Assembly (NCBI RefSeq): GCF_024809975.1
Contig: NZ_JANUDY010000004.1
Coordinates: 124,001-188,000, forward strand
Reading direction: 5' to 3'
From: Comamonas sp. BIGb0152
GTDB taxonomy: Bacteria; Pseudomonadota; Gammaproteobacteria; Burkholderiales; Burkholderiaceae_C
Length of the DNA: 64,000 nt
Shown piece after piece: positions 61,107 through 64,000 of this stretch (position 1 is the stretch's first letter; every line of letters starts with the position of its first letter). The position numbers and the translations under genes were made by a program. The notes beneath the pieces were generated by a model. That model was given only the letters and a program-made list of their open reading frames with translations, ran no database searches and was not told the DNA's origin.

Positions 61107-62938
61107 GCGCCCGCCTCGCGCCACTGCACATGGCAGACGCCCACGGGTATGCCATGGGCGGCGCAGTACTCCAGCCAGCGGATCTGGTTGTCCTGCAGCT
61201 TGTCGCCCGGGCCTTTGACCTCCACCAGCTGGTAGCGCCGCTCTTGCGGCCAAAACCGCACCAGGTCCGGAAAGCCCGTGCGGTTGGCCTGCAGATTGCC
61301 AAGCAGGCGCTGGAACAGCAGCTTGAGGTGGGCAGCCGGTATGCAGGCCAGTGCATGGTCCAGCAGCGCATCCGTCAGCGTTCCCCAAAACACAAAGGGC
61401 GACTGCAGCCCCGCCTTGTCGGCAAAGCGCTGGCGGATCACTGCCGGGTAGCTGCCGTCATCCAAGGCCGCCAAGCAAGCATCAAACAGCGCCGCGCGAC
61501 GGGCGACAAAATCGGGCGCATAGACATCGGCCGGCCCCGCCTGGAATGGATGAAAAAACGCCCCCGGCAAAGGCGCAAAAATGGCCGGCCAGCACAGCAG
61601 GCCAAACAGCGAGTTGACGAGCGCGTTCTCAACATAGAACACCGGTGCGTCTTCGCGGTGCCAGTGGTCGCGCAAGGCGTATTCCACGGCCATCAGGCGC
61701 AGGCCTTCGGTGGCCTCGGCGGCATCCGTTGCCTCCATGGCCTCGATGGCTTCGCCAGCGCGCAAGGCCGCCTCCAATGCAGCCGCATCGCTCAGCGCAT
61801 CCATCGCAGGCTGGCCCTCAGCCATGCGTGGCATGCCTGGCATGCGCAGCACGCGATCCAGCGCCACATCCTCGCGCAGCTGCGCCACCTCGGGTTTCAG
61901 CGCGCGGCGGCTGGCGCTGCGCTGGCCCAGGTGGCGGCGCAGGCGCGGCAGCATGCGGGCCAGGCGCTGGCTCTCTTCATCGCTCTCGGGCTGCAGCGCG
62001 GCGGCGCTGGCGAGGGCCAGGGCCTCGTCAAAGCGCTCCATGCGTTCGAGCACGCGCATGCGGCGATGGCGTGCGCCCGGGTAGGGGCTGGCGGCATAGG
62101 CCTGCTCGGCAAGGCCCCAGCTTTGGCTGCGCTCGCAGGCCTGGCCCAGGCGCAGCAACACCTTGGCATGGCGCTGCTGCAGCCAGGGGTTGGCGCTGCG
62201 CCAAGCGGCCAGCGCATCCATCAACGCTTGTCGGTCTTCGTCCTCATCCACCGCCTGGCGCCATTGCTGCAGCTGGCGGTAGCCCTGCACATCGGCACGG
62301 GTCTGGAAGGCGCGCGACTGCGCATCAAAGTCCACCGTCTCGTATTTGAAGATGCCCAGATCGGCCAGCACAAACTCCGACCAGTCCTGGTGCAGATTGC
62401 CAAAGAACATCAGGCGCAGGCCTTCGGCCAGCTCGCCGACGGTGACGCGCCAGGCGGCATGTTCGGCTTGGGGGTGCCAGCGGTGGTAGGGCTGCAGCTG
62501 CTCTTCGGCTTTTTGCTCGGTGCTTGGGTCTGACGGCTGCGCCAATTGCGTCAGTTGCGCCAGCATCTCCGCCTTGCGCAGCGACCGCGCCAAACCGGCG
62601 TTGGCAAATATCTGCAGCAGCTCGGGCTTGGTGTGCAGCGCAAACAGCTCCGTCAAGGCCATGTCCGCATCGGCATCGATCCAGCCCAGCGCCAGCAAGG
62701 GCTGTGCAGCGGCCTGCACATCGGGGATCTCGTCATACACCAGCTTGTCGGCCCGGAACCAGGGCCCGCGCCGCATCAGCATGCGCACCATCAGCGCCTG
62801 CGACGGCATGGGGACCTGCGCAAAGTCGGCCAGAAACTGCTGCTCCTGCGCATCCAGCACATCGCCATAGCGCTGCCCCAGCCACTGCAGCGCGCGCTCG
62901 AAGTTGTGCAAGTAATAGTAGCGGTGGGGGGCCAACAT
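61103..62938 (-). CDS. FAN1-like VRR-NUC structure-specific nuclease
   Basis: This 611-residue protein has a C-terminal VRR-NUC domain with the catalytic pattern GFPDLVRFW ... YQLVEVKGPGDKLQDNQ (PD...ExK). A long helical, TPR-like middle part and an N-terminal SAP-like region are characteristic of bacterial FAN1. FAN1 cuts 5' flaps and unhooks interstrand crosslinks. It is translationally coupled to the Fe-S helicase. The ATG at 62938 has no strong ribosome site. Confidence 0.88.
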   Translation of the reverse strand: MLAPHRYYYLHNFERALQWLGQRYGDVLDAQEQQFLADFAQVPMPSQALMVRMLMRRGPWFRADKLVYDEIPDVQAAAQPLLALGWIDADADMALTELFALHTKPELLQIFANAGLARSLRKAEMLAQLTQLAQPSDPSTEQKAEEQLQPYHRWHPQAEHAAWRVTVGELAEGLRLMFFGNLHQDWSEFVLADLGIFKYETVDFDAQSRAFQTRADVQGYRQLQQWRQAVDEDEDRQALMDALAAWRSANPWLQQRHAKVLLRLGQACERSQSWGLAEQAYAASPYPGARHRRMRVLERMERFDEALALASAAALQPESDEESQRLARMLPRLRRHLGQRSASRRALKPEVAQLREDVALDRVLRMPGMPRMAEGQPAMDALSDAAALEAALRAGEAIEAMEATDAAEATEGLRLMAVEYALRDHWHREDAPVFYVENALVNSLFGLLCWPAIFAPLPGAFFHPFQAGPADVYAPDFVARRAALFDACLAALDDGSYPAVIRQRFADKAGLQSPFVFWGTLTDALLDHALACIPAAHLKLLFQRLLGNLQANRTGFPDLVRFWPQERRYQLVEVKGPGDKLQDNQIRWLEYCAAHGIPVGVCHVQWREAGA

Positions 62939-63187
62939 GGGGGTTCGTGTCAGGGGGTGGCGGCGATAGGCTATCTGTTTTTTTATACAGCTATTTTAAC
63001 GGCGTACTTCTTCCCTAGCCTTGCGCAGGGCCAGGCGGAGGCGATAGCACTAATCCACTGTTTGCAGACAGGCTATAAGCAAATGCGTTTGCGAATAGAA
63101 ACGATTCTCATTTATTATGTTTTTTATTTGATGACGCCTTAGGCCTAGCAAAGTGTTTACCGTTTATCCCGTGGAGGCGAGCCAACC
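62939..63187. promoter_or_regulatory. Upstream region of the DUF2325 gene with candidate Fur box
   Basis: The divergent 249-bp gap holds AGAAACGATTCTCATTTAT at 63097-63115, with 10 of 19 matches to the Fur consensus including the strong half GATTCTCATT. It lies about 75 bases before the DUF2325 start. Iron control of DUF2325-type genes is plausible in Burkholderiales. The left part contains nothing recognisable. Confidence 0.42.
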
Positions 63188-63724
63188 GTGCCAAACCCAG
63201 ACAGTGACATCCACCCGTTGGTGCAGGAGCACGGTGTGATGCTGCGCCACTATGCTGCGCTGCAAGCGCGCTGCACGGCCCAGGTCGATGCTCTGCGTGC
63301 CGAAGTCGCCTCCCTGCGCACGCAGGTCACGAGGCTGCGGGCCCAGGTCATCATGCGCGACAGCGCCCTGATCTGGGAGCGCGAAGACCGGCTGCTGCAC
63401 CTGTCGGCCATTGCCAACCGCGCAGCGGTAACAGCGGTGCGCCGCTGTGTGGACCCTGCTGCCACCATGGAGGTAGTGGCCGTGCCGCAGCCCGCGCCCG
63501 ATGCCTATTTGCAAGAGCTGGGCCAGCATGCCGCCAACCTGGTGATCTGCCAGACCGGCTGCATCAGCCACGGCGGCTATTGGCGCGAGCACGACCAGTG
63601 CAAGCGCCTGGGCACCACCTGCTTGCTGGAAGACCCCAAGGCCTTTGCCCCCACAGAAACCGCCAAGGCATCACACGCCTGGGTGATGACGGCGGCCAGC
63701 GTGCCCGCCAAGGAACTGCCATGA
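63188..63724 (+). CDS. DUF2325-family protein
   Basis: This 178-residue cytoplasmic protein has an N-terminal coiled-coil (VDALRAEVASLRTQVTRLRA). Its C-terminal segment AANLVICQTGCISHGGYWRE, then CKRLGTTCLLED, matches the end of DUF2325. Three Cys and a His there could bind metal. The start appears to be GTG 63188, with GGAGG about 12 bases upstream. It overlaps the next gene by 4 bp. Function unknown. Confidence 0.72.
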   Translation: MPNPDSDIHPLVQEHGVMLRHYAALQARCTAQVDALRAEVASLRTQVTRLRAQVIMRDSALIWEREDRLLHLSAIANRAAVTAVRRCVDPAATMEVVAVPQPAPDAYLQELGQHAANLVICQTGCISHGGYWREHDQCKRLGTTCLLEDPKAFAPTETAKASHAWVMTAASVPAKELP

Positions 63725-64000
63725 GCTCGCGTTTTCCGTCGTCGGTATCCGGCCCGCTGCTGCTGCGCGAATGGGAACGCCTGACCCAAACCGGCGTAGA
63801 GGCCAGCCGCGACAACCGCCCCGAGCAAGCGCTGGCCTGGCACGAGCATGCACTGCGCGTGGCGCACCAGCTGTTCCACGACGCACCAGCCGGCGTCTGC
63901 GCCGATGACCGCCTGGCCGCCTTTGTGGTGGCGCACCTGAACCTGGCCGACTGCTTCAACAGCTTGAGCCAGCCGGTATCGGCCGGCGAGTGCATCAACT
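63721..64000 (+). CDS. Helical protein downstream of DUF2325 (cut by window edge)
   Basis: The first 93 codons of a gene that runs off the right edge; its ATG overlaps the DUF2325 stop by 4 bp. The visible part is helical with a TPR-like stretch (ALAWHEHALRVAHQLFHDAP ... LNLADCFNSL). It belongs to the same operon. No enzyme motif is visible. Confidence 0.6.
   Translation, partial: MSSRFPSSVSGPLLLREWERLTQTGVEASRDNRPEQALAWHEHALRVAHQLFHDAPAGVCADDRLAAFVVAHLNLADCFNSLSQPVSAGECIN

Noticed and set aside
1..64000. CRISPR arrays, tRNA or rRNA genes
   Set aside because: No regularly spaced short repeats, tRNA cloverleaf or rRNA-like sequence was noticed by eye; a tRNAscan or Infernal search would settle this.

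Overview
The window looks like chromosome of a GC-rich betaproteobacterium of the Comamonadaceae/Burkholderiales type. The reasons are the paired cyanophycin synthetase genes with their ABC transporter, the nirB-nirD-nasA-cobA order, a Bug/TctC binding protein, an IPTL-CTERM surface protein, and strong GC bias at third codon positions everywhere except an AT-rich island near 31-35 kb. Species cannot be fixed from this sequence alone.

Layout. 0-6.2 kb: cyanophycin (nitrogen reserve) locus: a divergent ABC exporter with a zinc ribbon (cut by the window edge), a CphA'-type paralogue whose Mur-ligase P-loop has decayed, an intact cphA, and creA. 6.2-6.95 kb: a large nested palindrome. 6.97-18.7 kb: nitrate assimilation, all on the minus strand: nasR (NIT-ANTAR regulator), nrtABD (uptake), nirBD (nitrite reductase), nasA (nitrate reductase) and cobA (siroheme methylation). 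Both nrtA and nirB are preceded by a sigma-54-type promoter and a leader RNA holding two small stem-loops with A1/G4 loops, the second overlapping an intrinsic terminator. This is the architecture of ANTAR-dependent antitermination. 18.7-30.7 kb: DppA and DmpA-type peptidases with a Bug-type binding protein; an Hsp70-like/DUF3731 protein; membrane glucose dehydrogenase (gcd); a TetR/membrane-protein pair sharing an operator; a gene broken by an in-frame TAG; an esterase-like lipoprotein.

31.1-35.0 kb: AT-rich island resembling an orphan integron cassette array. Genes are on one strand, two attC-like sites hold the stop codons of the genes they follow, and no integrase is visible. Cargo: a HEPN-like protein, an Mrr-like nuclease and a lipoprotein. 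35.3-51.4 kb: two divergent gene sets that together resemble a 4S-type organosulfur desulfurisation system: a DszB-like desulfinase with Cys/His/Arg triad, an SfnG/DszA-like monooxygenase, two acyl-CoA-dehydrogenase-fold oxidoreductases (one DszC-like), two substrate-binding proteins, a complete Dpp/Opp-type ABC core, an amidase, an aldo/keto reductase and an NmrA-like protein.

51.6-64 kb: an IPTL-CTERM surface protein; an Hsp70-like/DUF2760 pair (a likely partner of the DUF3731 Hsp70 29 kb away); a TonB-dependent receptor very like the PQQ receptor PqqU/YncD, which fits the gcd gene; a FAN1-like nuclease overlapping an Fe-S DinG-type helicase; and a DUF2325 gene behind a candidate Fur box. 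The most notable points are the ANTAR leader RNAs, the dsz-like cluster and the cassette array with nuclease-like cargo. Function calls rest on sequence reading and family knowledge; no searches were run.
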